A DNA stretch of 64,000 nucleotides from Ashinkailepas kermadecensis (GCA_034440615.1 JAOTOM010004741.1:154501-218500); one strand, 5' to 3'; counted from the first letter of the stretch, positions 12,481-23,935 are shown. Notes: a model not told the origin generated them from the sequence alone. A program made the numbers and translations.

Positions 12481-15315
12481 AGTCCATACCCCTTGGACGC
12501 GCGGAATTGATCTTGACATCTCTCCGCTCGGGATGCTTTGACGTCATTCCTGTTGCATCATTCCAGAACACCAAACATTAACATAATGATGCATTGCTAG
12601 TTTCCTCTGGCATGGTCTACCCGATGTTGAGTCACGGATTTGGAGTAGAATAGGCATACACCAGCGAATAACGCCAATACGACTGAGGGAAATTATTATT
12701 AGCTGACACAAAAATAGGGGATTGCTGCACGATTAGTGGTACGTCGGCGTTAAGCTGATTAAGTAGAAGGGTGGTGACTAAGGACACTAAAAATGAGCCG
12801 GTGCGTCCACTGCCATCCTTTCTATCGCCACGGCGTACCGATGCAGCGGAACAATGTCCAAGTAAGATGATCTCCTGCAGGAACTCCTTTTACCCTCGCC
12901 CGCAGTTCCCAATTCGCCACTCAATAATGCACCTGCTGGTGTAGGTGGGGGGGGGAGGAGCAATAGTGCATGCAACGTCTCTTCACCATTTCGACCCTAG
13001 TGGAGACTGAGCGCGTTCGCGAGTGGAGACGCGTTCAACAAAGCGTTCTGGAGCTATCACTGGAAAACCGCTTGAGAATAGATTGCATTGTCCCTCACCC
13101 GCATCTCCCCATCTATCTTCTGCCCCTGATCGGGCGGGTGAGGATTGACCCTCTGATCTTGTTTTCCTTTTGATTAGCCTTCCATGTCTGATGAAGCAGT
13201 TCAATGTTGGAGTGCAGTCAGTCTACGGGTGCCTTCGTCGTAGTTTTCGGACTTTGGCTATAAAACACATACTTACACCCATATATACAAACAACAAATA
13301 TATACATATAAACAAATACACCCGTGTTTCCATATGAGTAATATGCGGAATGAACACTTAATCCAACACATTGTAACAGAGTTTCCATAAAATTGCACTT
13401 TTGACTGTCCCGTAACTATAAATGACGTGTTCCCGTAAGCCAGCCGACCATAAATGTAACGTAAATGTATGCTGTAAATGCAACGCCTCACGAGCCTGAG
13501 CTGGCTGGCGGCTCGCTGCCGGCCCGTGCCGCGGCAGTGACCGGACGTAGGGTCAGAGTCCAATTATCGGCCGACGCTGCCGCACCTAGCTCAGCGCTTT
13601 TACCGGGCCGACGGCCGCCGTCTGCGGCGGAGAGTCTGGAGCCGAGGCCGGGTGCTCTCAGTGCCCTACCCCCGCCTGGCAGTCGTCTCTGAGCAGCAGG
13701 CGACGCGGGTCTGTAACGCTGGCGGTCGCGCGTTCTAAATTAATAACAGATTTCAGCCTTAAATTCAACAGTAGGTAATATCACGGCTGTTCGTCGGTGT
13801 GGAACATTTTTAAGTACGAGTTTTCTGGCGTTTGACTGTTGCCGTCTATTAGCTGCTGCACATTACAGACAGTGCAGATAATTTTGGAACTTTACGACCG
13901 GAGTGACGCGAACGCGAGGCCATACTAGACTATCACGTGACCTATAAAGGAACTTTCCTACAACATGTACCATGTGCAAAGGTCAATGTCATCAATGCCA
14001 TCAATATTAAATACCTAGATGTGATGAACTGTTCAAAATAATATTTTTCTAACAGATGCCGTTGAGGAAATGTTCACGATTTCTACTAACTCGAACCGAA
14101 ATGGTGCCACCCCCTTGAAAATTATAAAAGAAATGCTGAAATTTTCGCTAATACTCCAGGTATTCTAGAATATCCCATATTGTCCAACAAGATTGCGGAA
14201 CCTAATCACATCAGAAATTAAATTGGCGTGCAAATTCACCCTGATTTAGCCATTTTTTTGCATCGCAGTAATCAGTGTTGTAACCTGCAGAGCGCATGGG
14301 ATTATCCAAATTCCAGGCCCTCGGAAGATTTCAGGTCATATCTCAGTGACTTGATCTACTTTTAACTTGAAACCTGGAATGCTTTTATGTGACATAATCT
14401 GTCGCTGCCTATATATTCAGTGAAAACTGGTCAGTCGCACAGTTAGGCACAAAAGACACATTTTAACACTTTTTCACGTAGAAACCTGACATGGATCACA
14501 GTCCTTTGTATTTCTATTTGACATTCATCTATAAACTTATGTTTAACTACCGTATCATGCATGACTTGTTTATGAAACAATTTCAATATACATCTAACGA
14601 TCGTACGGAGACGACATTGTTACGCGATTTTGACGCGCTTTAGCTCCGGTATCTTAAGATGCTGGGACGCATTGCCTTGATATAGTATGCACTTATCAAT
14701 TGTCGGAAGGTATGTCAAACGTCAAAGCGATGTTATGAAAGGCTCAGGAAGTACCTCAGACAACTTTCTGGGGTGGGGTGGCATTATGAGGAGGAGGGTC
14801 GAGAAAACCCACCACCTGAGTGTTTCGAATATAGTTATTTTTTAACGAATGGAAGGATCTTGCTGAAATTTTGCTTACCTAAGTTTACACCAATTACATA
14901 TATACCGTGAAGACTGCATGCGTCATGCTTATACGCCTACTGTGTAGTGACCTTGTTTTGGAAAACTGCACCTCGGAATAGGTCATGGTTTGCGATACCC
15001 GGGCTGACGGTCGTGTTGCACGCCTTGCAAGACTAGCATAGGATTCCACGACCATAGACAGTTTAGAAATATCTGGGCGAGAATTTGGCACTAATTTGAC
15101 ATGACCGCAATGGGACCTTGACCTTGAAGTGCATTCTTTGGCAGATAATAGTGAGCATTGCTTGTATGGTGTCTGGGCGTGCCTCATGAAAAACATGCAT
15201 ATTACAAGACACATATAAATATATAATATATACAAAGGACATATAGCATGAACTGGTTATCTGGGTATGCCTTGCGTGATTGTGGGCGTGACCACAACTG
15301 AAAGAATGAAAATAT
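12481..15315. other. Intergenic with a small GC island
   Basis: No gene is supported. A GC-rich patch at about 13470-13720 has an open frame on the plus strand, but its third codon positions are mixed and no domain is visible. It could be an untranslated first exon or a promoter-type island; this is only a guess. Confidence 0.35.
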
Positions 15316-15390
15316 ATCAGTGTAGGGAAGCTCTTTTCTCCTGACTCGTGGTGTTTAGTACCAATCTCGCTTCGCGATAACTTGTCTGAA
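15316..15390 (+). repeat. Dispersed repeat copy 1
   Basis: It shares GGGAAG, TCTTTTCTC, TGACTCGTGGT and CGCTTCGCGA in the same order and orientation with 17294-17370. It is probably a piece of an uncharacterised transposable element. Confidence 0.7.
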
Positions 15391-15732
15391 AATAAAATTG
15401 CCGATATTTGCTCTCTACTGGTCGTGTTTACGAGCAAGTAAAAAGGTGACGGCTTTTCACACCACGACCTCAGTTCCAACAGTCGCCACACAGACACTGC
15501 CATGCGTCTGTCCATAGTTCGTGTCGCAAAGTCCCTCTCAGTACCGTGACGGTCAGCCGTTCAACGACACGTCCGCTCAAGCCCTCTGCCCAGCTCCGTC
15601 TGTCGTGTCCGACTGCAGACTGACGCCGTACCCGGGCAGAGACCACATCACACATCACACATCACACGCGTCACGTCATCATCGACCGGCACCACCCTGT
15701 GCAACGCCATGCTTCGGGGAGCGGCCCGGTCG

Positions 15733-15820
15733 ACGTCACACGGCCGACTGTCTGACGTCACACGGCCGACTGTCTGACGTCACACGGCCCACTGTCTGAC
15801 GTCACACGGCCGACTGTCTG
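15733..15820. repeat. 22-bp tandem repeat, 4 copies
   Basis: Four consecutive copies of ACGTCACACGGCCGACTGTC followed by TG, with one base change in the third copy. Each contains a CRE-like TGACGTCA core formed across the unit junction. Confidence 0.93.
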
Positions 15821-15829
15821 ACACATGCA

Positions 15830-16130
15830 TCGGCTGCACGCTACACGGTGGAGGAACAGCACCCGGCTGCATGAATGTCCACGAAGTATGGAAAGTGGAA
15901 TGTGGAAATGTCCACGACAGGCCGGCCGACGGCGCCGGAGCTGACCTCGCCAAAACACACCGCACGGCCGCCGAACGTCAGTCGCGGTGCAGTCGGCCGT
16001 ACCCTGTCGACGACGTCGGCAACGACGTCGGCGACCGCCCGGCGCCGGCGGACGTGCGGTGTTTCCGCTCGGAGACCGAGCTCCCGGTGTTTCCGGTGTT
16101 TCCGCTCGGCTCGTGCCAAGTCAGGACGTA
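15830..16130. other. GC-rich island, coding status uncertain
   Basis: Both strands are open here and several frames show moderate G/C third positions. A plus-strand frame near 16005-16115 (containing SETELPVFPVFPLGS) looks mildly exon-like, and so does a minus-strand frame. I see no recognisable family and no clear splice pair, so no gene is called. Confidence 0.3.
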
Positions 16131-17293
16131 TTCACACACATGTGCAGCTGTGAATTTGCTGCGGCGCATTACTAAAGAGGTGGTCCGAAGTCGACTTCGT
16201 TACAATCGCGTCCTGAACGCACTCTCATGCGATGTCCAGCTTTTCCTATTATTCTGCACGTGGTTGAATTTAGAAATTGAAACGATCGATTAATTTTCGG
16301 GTTGTCCGCGTCCACAACGCAGTTTTGACTCTGCGTGTCACCTGCCTGATAAGGGACAAGACTAGGCTTACAAAGCCAAGCGCTCGCCTGAATTTGAACC
16401 CATAGCCTTTCCCCTGGAAGCAAGCGAACTGGATTGGCTTGACACCTGTTGTCAAAGATGTGCATGCGTGTGTCTTTAGCGTTTTGGTACATTCTCAAAG
16501 GTTTTTTTTAATTAGCATAGATTGCTTCACAGTTCAAGAATTAACGCCATTACAATTGTTGCTGGAAATGAAACAAAATAATTTTATGCACCTGACATGG
16601 CTGTCTATGACTTATACCGGTGTCCGTCAAATATTTTCTAGGCAAAAATTGCATGGCTGTGTACTCCTGTTTGAATTTGTTTTTATCTACGACACTTGCA
16701 TCCGAAAATCAGGGGGTTGGCTCGAGCCCCCACTCCCACCCGACCTCGTGAGCAAAAGGCCCCCAGAACTACTGCAATGCAAGCGGTAACACCCCCAAAA
16801 CATTGGTGACCTTGGACACTCCAAAGGTGAGTGCAGCAAGAACGTAAGCCACGCTTAGTCCACGGCAATCTTTCCTGCTGTATTTGTGGGGCAAACGTCA
16901 GTGATAGCATATGCAGGCACCTTTACAAGAGAAGCACTTGTAGTTCTGTAATTCCCGAAACAAACACAACAAGCGAACAAACAAACAAACAAATGCATGT
17001 TATTGGCACGCTCCTCCCACGGTCCAAATCTCCTATCTTGCCTGATGTCAACCCTTGGATAACCCACATTCCCCGCAGAGAAATTATACCTGCTGAGAAT
17101 CCGTGCGCCAGACTATCACGATGCTGTAAATGTTTCTCACCGTAGTGTCTGTCAGAGCGTGCGGCTCCCACCCTGACAGAGCGGATACATCGCTTTGGTG
17201 GAATGCGAGACGATGCACGAATGCAGAAGCGTGGGGATAGAGGCCAAGCTACCCGCTACCGCCATGTCTAAAAAAAATGTGGATGCTCTCACC
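16131..17293. other. Intergenic, no gene seen
   Basis: No convincing frame. A B-box-like stretch on the minus strand near 16390-16405 (GGTTCAAATTC) lacks a clear A box and is not called as a tRNA. Confidence 0.35.
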
Positions 17294-17370
17294 GTCAGTA
17301 TAGGGAAGTTCTTTTCTCATGACTCGTGGTATTTAGTGCTGATCCCGCTTCGCGACAACTTGTCCGAAAG
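17294..17370 (+). repeat. Dispersed repeat copy 2
   Basis: Same-orientation copy of 15316-15390, about 75 bp long and perhaps 85% identical by eye. The flanks of the two copies differ. Confidence 0.7.
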
Positions 17371-17840
17371 TGTGAACGGACCAAGTAGCAATCTCTGTCA
17401 GCAGTCAGCACATTGCCTGCGCATTGCCATAAGACACACGGGAAGCCTTAAAATATTGTCATGTTTTTCCTGTGCTGCCATTTCCGCCGCAGCGTGATTC
17501 CGATGTATTATTGGCACACATACTGAGGAACAATGAAAGCCATGGTACGTCGAGTTGGATGCGCATACGCTAAAGTGTACTGACGTGAGTGGTTGCTGCA
17601 AATGACATCTTAAGGGCTAAGGTCATGCTTCTTTGGCATTGGTGTCTTCTGCAGATCAAGGCCTGACGTGTGCCACAGAGTGGCAAGTTTGCTGGGTACA
17701 CTGTGCCGCAGTACATATGAGTTAGCGGCACAGCCTATCACTGCAGGCAGTCGCCGGACGCCAGAGCTAGAAACCGGGTTCACGGCGGATATTTCCTCTT
17801 GAGAATCTTACAGGTCCAGGTACAAGATAGACCTACCAAT

Positions 17841-18790
17841 CAGTGGCGTACCGAATTGGGGGTGGAGGCATTGGGGACAGTTGCGCCTCCTGAGAGGTTG
17901 TGGAGCCCCAAGAATCGCGCCGGGCTTCGGAAGAACTGCGCCAGGCTCCCAAAAATGACACTGGGCCTCCAAAAATCGCACCGGGGCACCAAAAACTATA
18001 TTGGGGGCACCAAAACGTCGCGCAGGGGCCCTGAAAATGACACTCGGGGCTCTCAAAATCGCACCAAGACCCCTGGAAAATCACATTAGGGGCCAAAAAT
18101 CGTTATCGGGCCCCTAGAATGACGTTAGGGCTCCAGAAAGTGGGATCGAGGCCCCTGAGAATACCCTGTGGCCACACAAATCACGCCGACACATTGGGCC
18201 CCAAACATTCGCACAGGGGCCCCTGAAAATGACGCTGGAGGCTCCCAAAATCGCACCAATACCCCTGAAATCACATTAGGGGCCCACAAATCGCTCCGGG
18301 GCCACTAGAATGACGTAAGGGCTCCAGAAAGTGGAATCGGAGCTTCTGAGAATACCCTGGGGCCACAAAAATCACACCGACGCCACTAAAAATCACATTG
18401 GGCACCAAACATTCGCACAGGGTCCCCTGAAAATGACGCCAAGGGCCCACAAAATCGCACCGAGTCTCCTGAAAATCATATTGAGGGCCCCACAAATCGT
18501 TCCGGGGTCCACAAAATCACGCTATGGCTCGAAAAGGTGGGACCGGGGCCCTTGGCAATACCGCTGGGGCCCCCCAAAAGTCGCGCCGAGCCCCGAAAAG
18601 TTGCACCGGGTCCCCGAAAATCACGATCGTGCCTCAAAAGTCGGGTCCGGGCCGTGACAATTACGCTGGGAGACCAAGGAGTCTCACCGGGGCCCTTAAA
18701 AATGACGCTGGGGCGCCAAAAAGACGGGCCGGGCCCCTGAAAATAACGCTGGGGGCCAAAAGATTGGGCCGGGCCCCCTGAAAATCGCGC
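17841..18790. repeat. Degenerate 20-21-bp GGCCCC/AAAA satellite
   Basis: The tract begins next to CAGTGGCGTACC, which resembles a hAT-type terminal inverted repeat. It then runs as about 45 loose copies of a 20-21-bp unit of the form GGCCCCCAAAAATCGCACCG. A higher-order period of about 190 bp is visible: the block with ATGACGT, GGGCTCCAGAAAGTGG and GAGAATACCCTG at about 18112-18190 recurs at about 18303-18381, and a weaker copy follows near 18490-18570. Related tracts lie at about 41310-41980 and possibly 34260-34990. Confidence 0.85.
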
Positions 18791-19515
18791 GCACCTGGTG
18801 GAGAGGCGGGATGTCACGAACGTATTTCAGGTGCTCCACAGAGGCTCGGGTTCTCGGGCTCTGCGTGACATGCTCTGAGCCCGCGTCCGAGGTGTCACGT
18901 GACCCGATCGGCCGACGTCCTTGAGCTGCCGAGACGCCGGCTTGCATGCATGCGCGCCGGCGACTTTTCGATTCCGAGCCACTGCTTCTTGGAACCAGCT
19001 GCCTCCGGATGTCTCGGACAGTCGCTCCATGTCAGCCTGTAGGTTAGCTCTGCAGGAAATGAACTAACGTGTCTTGTAGTTTGAACAATTCACCAGGCAT
19101 TTCTACCAGCGTTGTACGTGTTTGTCGTCTAATCATTTTGTAATGTATAATTGGTGGTATATTTGATGGTATAATTTATGGTGCAATTTATAGTTAACAT
19201 GCATGTACCTGCATGACGCGTGTGTCCCAAAAGCCACGCTGTACATCACAACCTAAATGCAAATACAAATACAATACAAAACAAGTGCAATGCGGCTATG
19301 GGGGGCTGTCATGCATGTCCGTTTTTCAGAGACCATGAATCCCCACATTCCACGTGAGTCGTCCCTGATATGTCTACAGAGCCAAGCGCCGCTGTGCGGG
19401 CGCAATCAGTGCTGAACTCGGCGCTGCCAATTACCATCAGCTGCAACATCATTCAAGAAGCTATTCATCACTCTCTATATTGGAACAATCACAAACACTC
19501 GCTCCCTGTTTCCAG
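18791..19515. other. Upstream region of the GPCR exon
   Basis: No separate gene seen. It ends in a strong candidate 3' splice site: a pyrimidine tract, CTCGCTCCCTGTTTCCAG, finishing at 19515. The plus-strand GPCR frame is open back to a stop at 19366-19368 but has no ATG before 19579. An upstream exon may therefore exist, or translation may start at 19579. Confidence 0.5.
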
Positions 19516-19578
19516 ATATTGGCCGTGCTGCCAACGACCGATGAAGCAGCCGCCTCCTCCGCTGCCGACTCGGTTGTC

Positions 19579-20718
19579 ATGACGACCGCAGAGCCAGCTG
19601 ACGCCGGCGTGACAGGGCCAACCGTCGCCGTCGAGCCGGTTCCGTTCTCCTTCATCCTCTACCTGCTGGTCGGTCTGCTGCTGTCCGTACTCATCTTCCT
19701 CACCAACCTGCTGGTCGTCACCAGCATCGTCAAGTACTACCGCATGCAGACGGCCAGCACCTGCTTCCTGCTGACGCTGAGTCTGGCCGACGGCCTGATG
19801 GGCGTGGTGCTGCCGGCCACGCTGCTGCTGCAGCTGTGGCGGGTGCGCGTGTCGACCGACCTGTGTCTGCTGCCCTACTGCCTGCTGGCGTGGCTCGGCG
19901 TCGTCTCCATGCTGACCACGGCCGCCATCGCCGTCGACCGGTTCACCTCACTGGCGCAGCCGCTGCGCTACAACAACATGGTCACCCGGCGCGGCGTGGC
20001 GCGCTACGCCGTCTTCAGCTGGGCGTACGGCTTCGCGGTGGGGCTGGCGCCGCTGGCGCTGCGCTGCTGGCGCCGCCTGGCCGGCGCCGCCGACGCACGT
20101 CACGTGACGTCCGGCTGCGCCGTCACCAGGCAGGACCGGGCGGCCGCCGGCGTGCTGGCGGGCGTTGTGTTCGTGCCGGCGGCGGCCAGCATCGTCGCCT
20201 GCTACCTCTACGTCTACTGCGTGGCGCGCACGCACGCCAAGGCCATCCACACGGTGGAGGTGTCGCTGGGCGGCGGGCGGGCCGGCCGCCTGTCGGGCCC
20301 GACCCGGTGCGGCGTCACCCTGCTGCTCACGGTGGGCGCGTTCCTCGTGTGCTGGGCGCCGCTGTGCGTCAGCCTCATGAGCCAGGCCGACTGGCCGACG
20401 CACGAGGCCGGCGCCGGCGCCGCCGCGCACCGCTGGCTGCTGCTGCTGGCGCTCGGCTCGGCTGCCGTCAACCCGTTCGTCTACAGCTTCCACAGCGGCG
20501 AGCTGCGCTGCAGCTGCCACCGGCTGGTGGAGAGCGTGCTCGCCAGGTTCGGAGTCGTCTGGTGGGGGTCGGTGCGGCCCAGCGCCGCCGCGTTCAGGTT
20601 CGGCCTTCTTCTTCCACTTCTTCGTCTGCTTCTTCTGCTGTCAGTGTTGCCGTGCTCGGGTAGTAGCCTGCCTGCACTTTTCGTGTTGCACACAGTAGGA
20701 TACTGCACTGATCTGTAG
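19579..20718 (+). CDS. Class A GPCR, adenosine-receptor-like, orphan
   Basis: Rhodopsin-family seven-helix receptor of 379 residues when counted from the first ATG of the frame. Landmarks (numbered from that Met): helix 1 about 24-49 with Asn43, helix 2 with LSLAD (Asp71), Cys96 at the top of helix 3 and Cys180 in loop 2 for the usual disulfide, DRF at 120-122 in place of DRY, then PLRYNNMVT in loop 2, Trp148 in helix 4, Pro200 in helix 5, CWAP at 258-261 and NPFVY at 298-302, followed by helix 8 with cysteines. The DRF-to-helix-4 segment resembles adenosine receptors most closely. However, the positions that bind adenosine (6.55, 7.42, 7.43) read Leu, Ala and Leu, so the ligand is probably different. 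Codons are almost all G/C-ending. A splice acceptor ends at 19515 in frame, so the true N-terminus may lie in an upstream exon. The last 45 residues are an unusual Leu-rich tail (see findings). The gene is expected at the plasma membrane, coupling to G proteins. Confidence 0.92.
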   Translation: MTTAEPADAGVTGPTVAVEPVPFSFILYLLVGLLLSVLIFLTNLLVVTSIVKYYRMQTASTCFLLTLSLADGLMGVVLPATLLLQLWRVRVSTDLCLLPYCLLAWLGVVSMLTTAAIAVDRFTSLAQPLRYNNMVTRRGVARYAVFSWAYGFAVGLAPLALRCWRRLAGAADARHVTSGCAVTRQDRAAAGVLAGVVFVPAAASIVACYLYVYCVARTHAKAIHTVEVSLGGGRAGRLSGPTRCGVTLLLTVGAFLVCWAPLCVSLMSQADWPTHEAGAGAAAHRWLLLLALGSAAVNPFVYSFHSGELRCSCHRLVESVLARFGVVWWGSVRPSAAAFRFGLLLPLLRLLLLLSVLPCSGSSLPALFVLHTVGYCTDL

Positions 20719-21828
20719 CTGTGCTGAATGTGAGCTTTGTAATGGCATTCTTATCACGCTTGTCAAGGGAGCCATTGATCAATGTACCGTAAAACGAGCA
20801 CATTGATCTTGCACTTCTTTGCGGACGCTGTATTTCATCTACTTAGGTTGATATGCTGGAGGTCAATTTATTCATGTACGCTGAGAGCTGGAGCTCACAT
20901 GCTTCGATTTGGCTGATTTTGATTGTGGCATGATTGATTTGCTCACATCGTATTTGATTGCTGGTGATCGAATGCTCCATAGTCTTTGGTTGCTGGGGAT
21001 CGAATGTTTCATGTGGTGTGATTGTTATAGCTCCAATCCCCTTTGATGTTTGATTGTTGGTTCTCCACTGATTCATGTAGCTTGGTATGGTGGCACAATG
21101 AATCTCGCCGCACTGAATATGGATATGTCAATGTCGTAAATCTTCGTCGGCTGTGTTTTAGAATATCCGGTCTTGAACTTTCAATTTTCTGTTTCTTATT
21201 TATATCATCATAATGACCCTATATGCTTAACGTCTGTATCAATTTATGAGTTTTTTTTCTTCCCTAAACCACAAATATTGGCACTGGACTTTTCACCCAA
21301 TTCGTACCATCTCGCTCTAGATCATGTTATTTTGCCTTCAAGTTTCCTCTGGTGAATTATCTCCAGATTGCTTTTCAACTGGTCCAATTCACCCATCTTA
21401 TCAAGATCTAATATGACTTCAGCTTCTCATAAAGCAATGTTTCCTTTTGACAGCGTTCATTTCTATTAAGAGCCTTGCTTTTCTTCATGCCGAAGGAAGT
21501 GGTATCAGTGCGTATGTTTTGGATGAGCGTTTTCCATAAAAGAGAATCACTTATTTGAACATTGAACATCTTGAGGATGTTCATCTATAAACAAAGCGCT
21601 GTAAACTGGTAGGGTATATCTTTGAACTGTATCCTTAATTATGTTGTTAACTTGCATTATGTGTTCCTCATCCTCTAGCAGCGACCTCTTAAACTAGTAA
21701 AAATATTTACCTCTAGGTTGTTCAGCAAGTTTTAGTTCTAAGCTTATCAGTGAATGATCAATCCTATAGCCTGGGAGAACATCGCATTTCACTATATTCG
21801 TTAGGCGTCATAAGCGGACATAATACCG
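20719..21828. other. AT-rich intergenic, no gene seen
   Basis: Sequence 3' of the GPCR. No convincing coding frame and no obvious AATAAA signal close to the GPCR stop codon. Confidence 0.4.
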
Positions 21829-22725
21829 GTGGTGCCGCTCTGGTGGTGTGTTTGTGAAGGAACACCACCGGAGTGGGCTTGCTTTGATTAATGCTATATT
21901 CTGGTTTCTGGACGAGGTGCAAGTAATTTCCAATGGTCCAATTTGAACAACATTGAAACAAGCTCTCTTAGGATGTGTAGTTCGTTTTATTATCAAATCA
22001 TTTCACCATGTCACTTTGCCCTTAAAGTGAAATGGGAGCAATTGGCCACTCAATATCTTGTGATAAAAACGTGTCATATATTTCTGTGTGACGTCCTAAC
22101 AATTTCCAATGTTCTTAACTAAACGAAAATCGAATGTGCTACATTTTTATATCATCTTGAATAACCTCCATGAAGGTTTAACCCTGTCACTTTTGCACTA
22201 AATTCCAGAATTTGTGTCCCAAATTATCACATTGTATCACATTATATTGTATATCAGATGTTCTACATTCCCGAATTAATTTCCAATGGTCTTAAGTAAA
22301 CCGGTATAAAATTCACTGCCTTCTGATGCCATCCTTGACTACTTTTATAGATATCTAACCCTGTCATTTTTGCACTCAATTCCAGGATTTGTGTCTCAAA
22401 TGATCACATTGTATTTCTTTTAATTGTATATCAGATGTTCTGCATTACCGAATTAAATTTCAATGGTCTTAAATAAACCGGCATAAAATCCGTTGCCTTC
22501 TGATGCCATACTCGCCTACATTTGTAGACATCTAACCCTGTCATTTTTGCACTTAATTCCAGGATTTGTGTCTCAAATTATCACATTGTATTCCTATTAA
22601 TTGTATATCAGATGTTCTACATTACCGAATTAATTTTCAATGGTCTTAAATAAACCGCCATAAAATCAGCTGCCTTCTGATGCCATACTCGACTACTTTT
22701 ATAGATATCTAACCCTATCACTTTT
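21829..22725. repeat. 177-bp satellite, 3 good copies plus diverged ones
   Basis: The block starting ACCCTGTCA occurs at 22181, 22358 and 22535, and again as ACCCTATCA at 22712, so the period is exactly 177 bp three times. Each copy holds GCACTNAATTCCAG, TATCAGATGTTCT and a TTTCAATGGTCTTAA-type block (TTTCCAATGG in the first). A more diverged copy precedes them (about 22005-22180), and the TTCCAATGGTCC block near 21932 suggests an even older one. The array is AT-rich and non-coding. Confidence 0.93.
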
Positions 22726-23412
22726 TACCTTTTGACATGAAGCTTTGCGACATTATTGACGTTCTGGCATGGCTCGATGCACGTCAAGCGTCGACGGTTG
22801 CTGCCTGAAGGATCCGTAGGGCCGCCGAGCGGTGGCACGAAAAAAAGTAAAGTTCCACCCTTCAACAATGCTAAGCAACAACGGCTCTGCCACGCCAAAA
22901 TAGTGTAGGAGAAATTCACGTTTGCAGATGCATTCTTTCCCTTCAACGCCCATAAGCGTAATGATCTTGAACAATTTCGTGAAAATCTGTCGGCCTAAAC
23001 TCTAATGGTAGCGGAACTCATGCCAGGCACATCGCCTATCGTTTCAAATATGAAAATCTGCCCGTAACTTTGGTGTTGGGGCCCATTCACATTCAGGAAA
23101 TAGGAATCCCACGCTCCGCCAAATTATGAATGGCGGGCGTTCGGGGACGGGCCGGGGGCCACCGGCGGCCGTCCGTCTATGATTGAAAATAGTTCCAGAA
23201 GGAAATACGGGAAGTAACAATATGCGCAACATGTCACTGTAAGTGGCAATAAAATTGACGTCTGAAGGCAAGCTGACTTTCATAAATGAACTTCGCATCA
23301 TATTTTATGGAGACAGAGTCTCATAAATTGTAACTATATTCTTCGCGCACACACTAGTGAGCATCCGGGCGCGCTTGTCGCGGGCACATGTTTCAGAGTT
23401 CTTGAATGGCAT
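22726..23412. other. Intergenic; possibly far side of the LINE relic
   Basis: No gene seen. On the minus strand this is the sequence that would have continued from the LINE at 24918 before the hAT element inserted, but I cannot recognise reverse-transcriptase motifs in it. Confidence 0.35.
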
Positions 23413-23420
23413 CAGGAACC
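23413..23420. other. hAT target-site duplication, left
   Basis: CAGGAACC, immediately before the left terminus CACTGGCGGATCC. The same eight bases follow the right terminus at 24910-24917. Confidence 0.92.
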
Positions 23421-23880
23421 CACTGGCGGATCCAGGGGGGGCCATTCCGGCCATGGCCTCCGCAAGCGCTTCAAAGGGGGGGCCATAGTATCTTTGGCCC
23501 CCCAAACCAACGAAAGTAAACTGAATTAAAATGCAGTAATATTTGCTGAGGTAAAAAAATAGCGTTCCGGGTGAAATAATCTCCAATTTTACAGGTATTT
23601 TTTACTAATTTTTTGGAAGCACAATATGGTAGCATAGTAGATTCTGACATATCGAGGGTTCTATGCTGTTGAAGTTCTGCTTACAGCAAGAGATGACGAA
23701 ATCAGCAGTTTCATTATTCCTTCGTCAGATAGGTTCAGGAAGTTTGTTTAGCCAGTAACGGGCAAGTGGACCCAGTGAGCCAGATTTCGAAAGCGGAATT
23801 TGAACAGGATGTTTTGTGCGAGTGACCAGTTGAGCTCAGTTGAGCAGCATGCTTCGTATGTTGGTGTTGGGGTTGCTAAG

Positions 23881-23935
23881 ATGAACAGACAGGCTACATT
23901 GACTGATTTTTTTTCAAGAAGAATAGCAACAGGAG
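23881..23935 (+). pseudogene. Possible first coding exon of hAT transposase
   Basis: ATG followed by NRQATLTDFFSRRIATG, then GAG|GTATGT, a good splice-donor match. N-termini with a TL-x-x-FF core followed by basic residues are common in hAT/TTF-zinc-finger transposases (family knowledge; the assignment here is inference). The next 600 bp are the nested derivatives, so no downstream exon is readable. The fragment is too short for certainty. Confidence 0.4.

Noticed and set aside
11369..12519. Three overlapping repeat proteins of 290-370 codons (minus)
   Set aside because: All come from one stop-free 41-bp unit read in three frames; no unique coding sequence is attached.
15871..16293. A 140-codon plus-strand gene
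   Set aside because: The codon bias is patchy, the opposite strand is equally open, and no domain is recognised.
19948..20520. A 190-codon frame antisense to the GPCR
   Set aside because: Shadow of a strongly GC3-biased gene; the plus frame has all receptor motifs.
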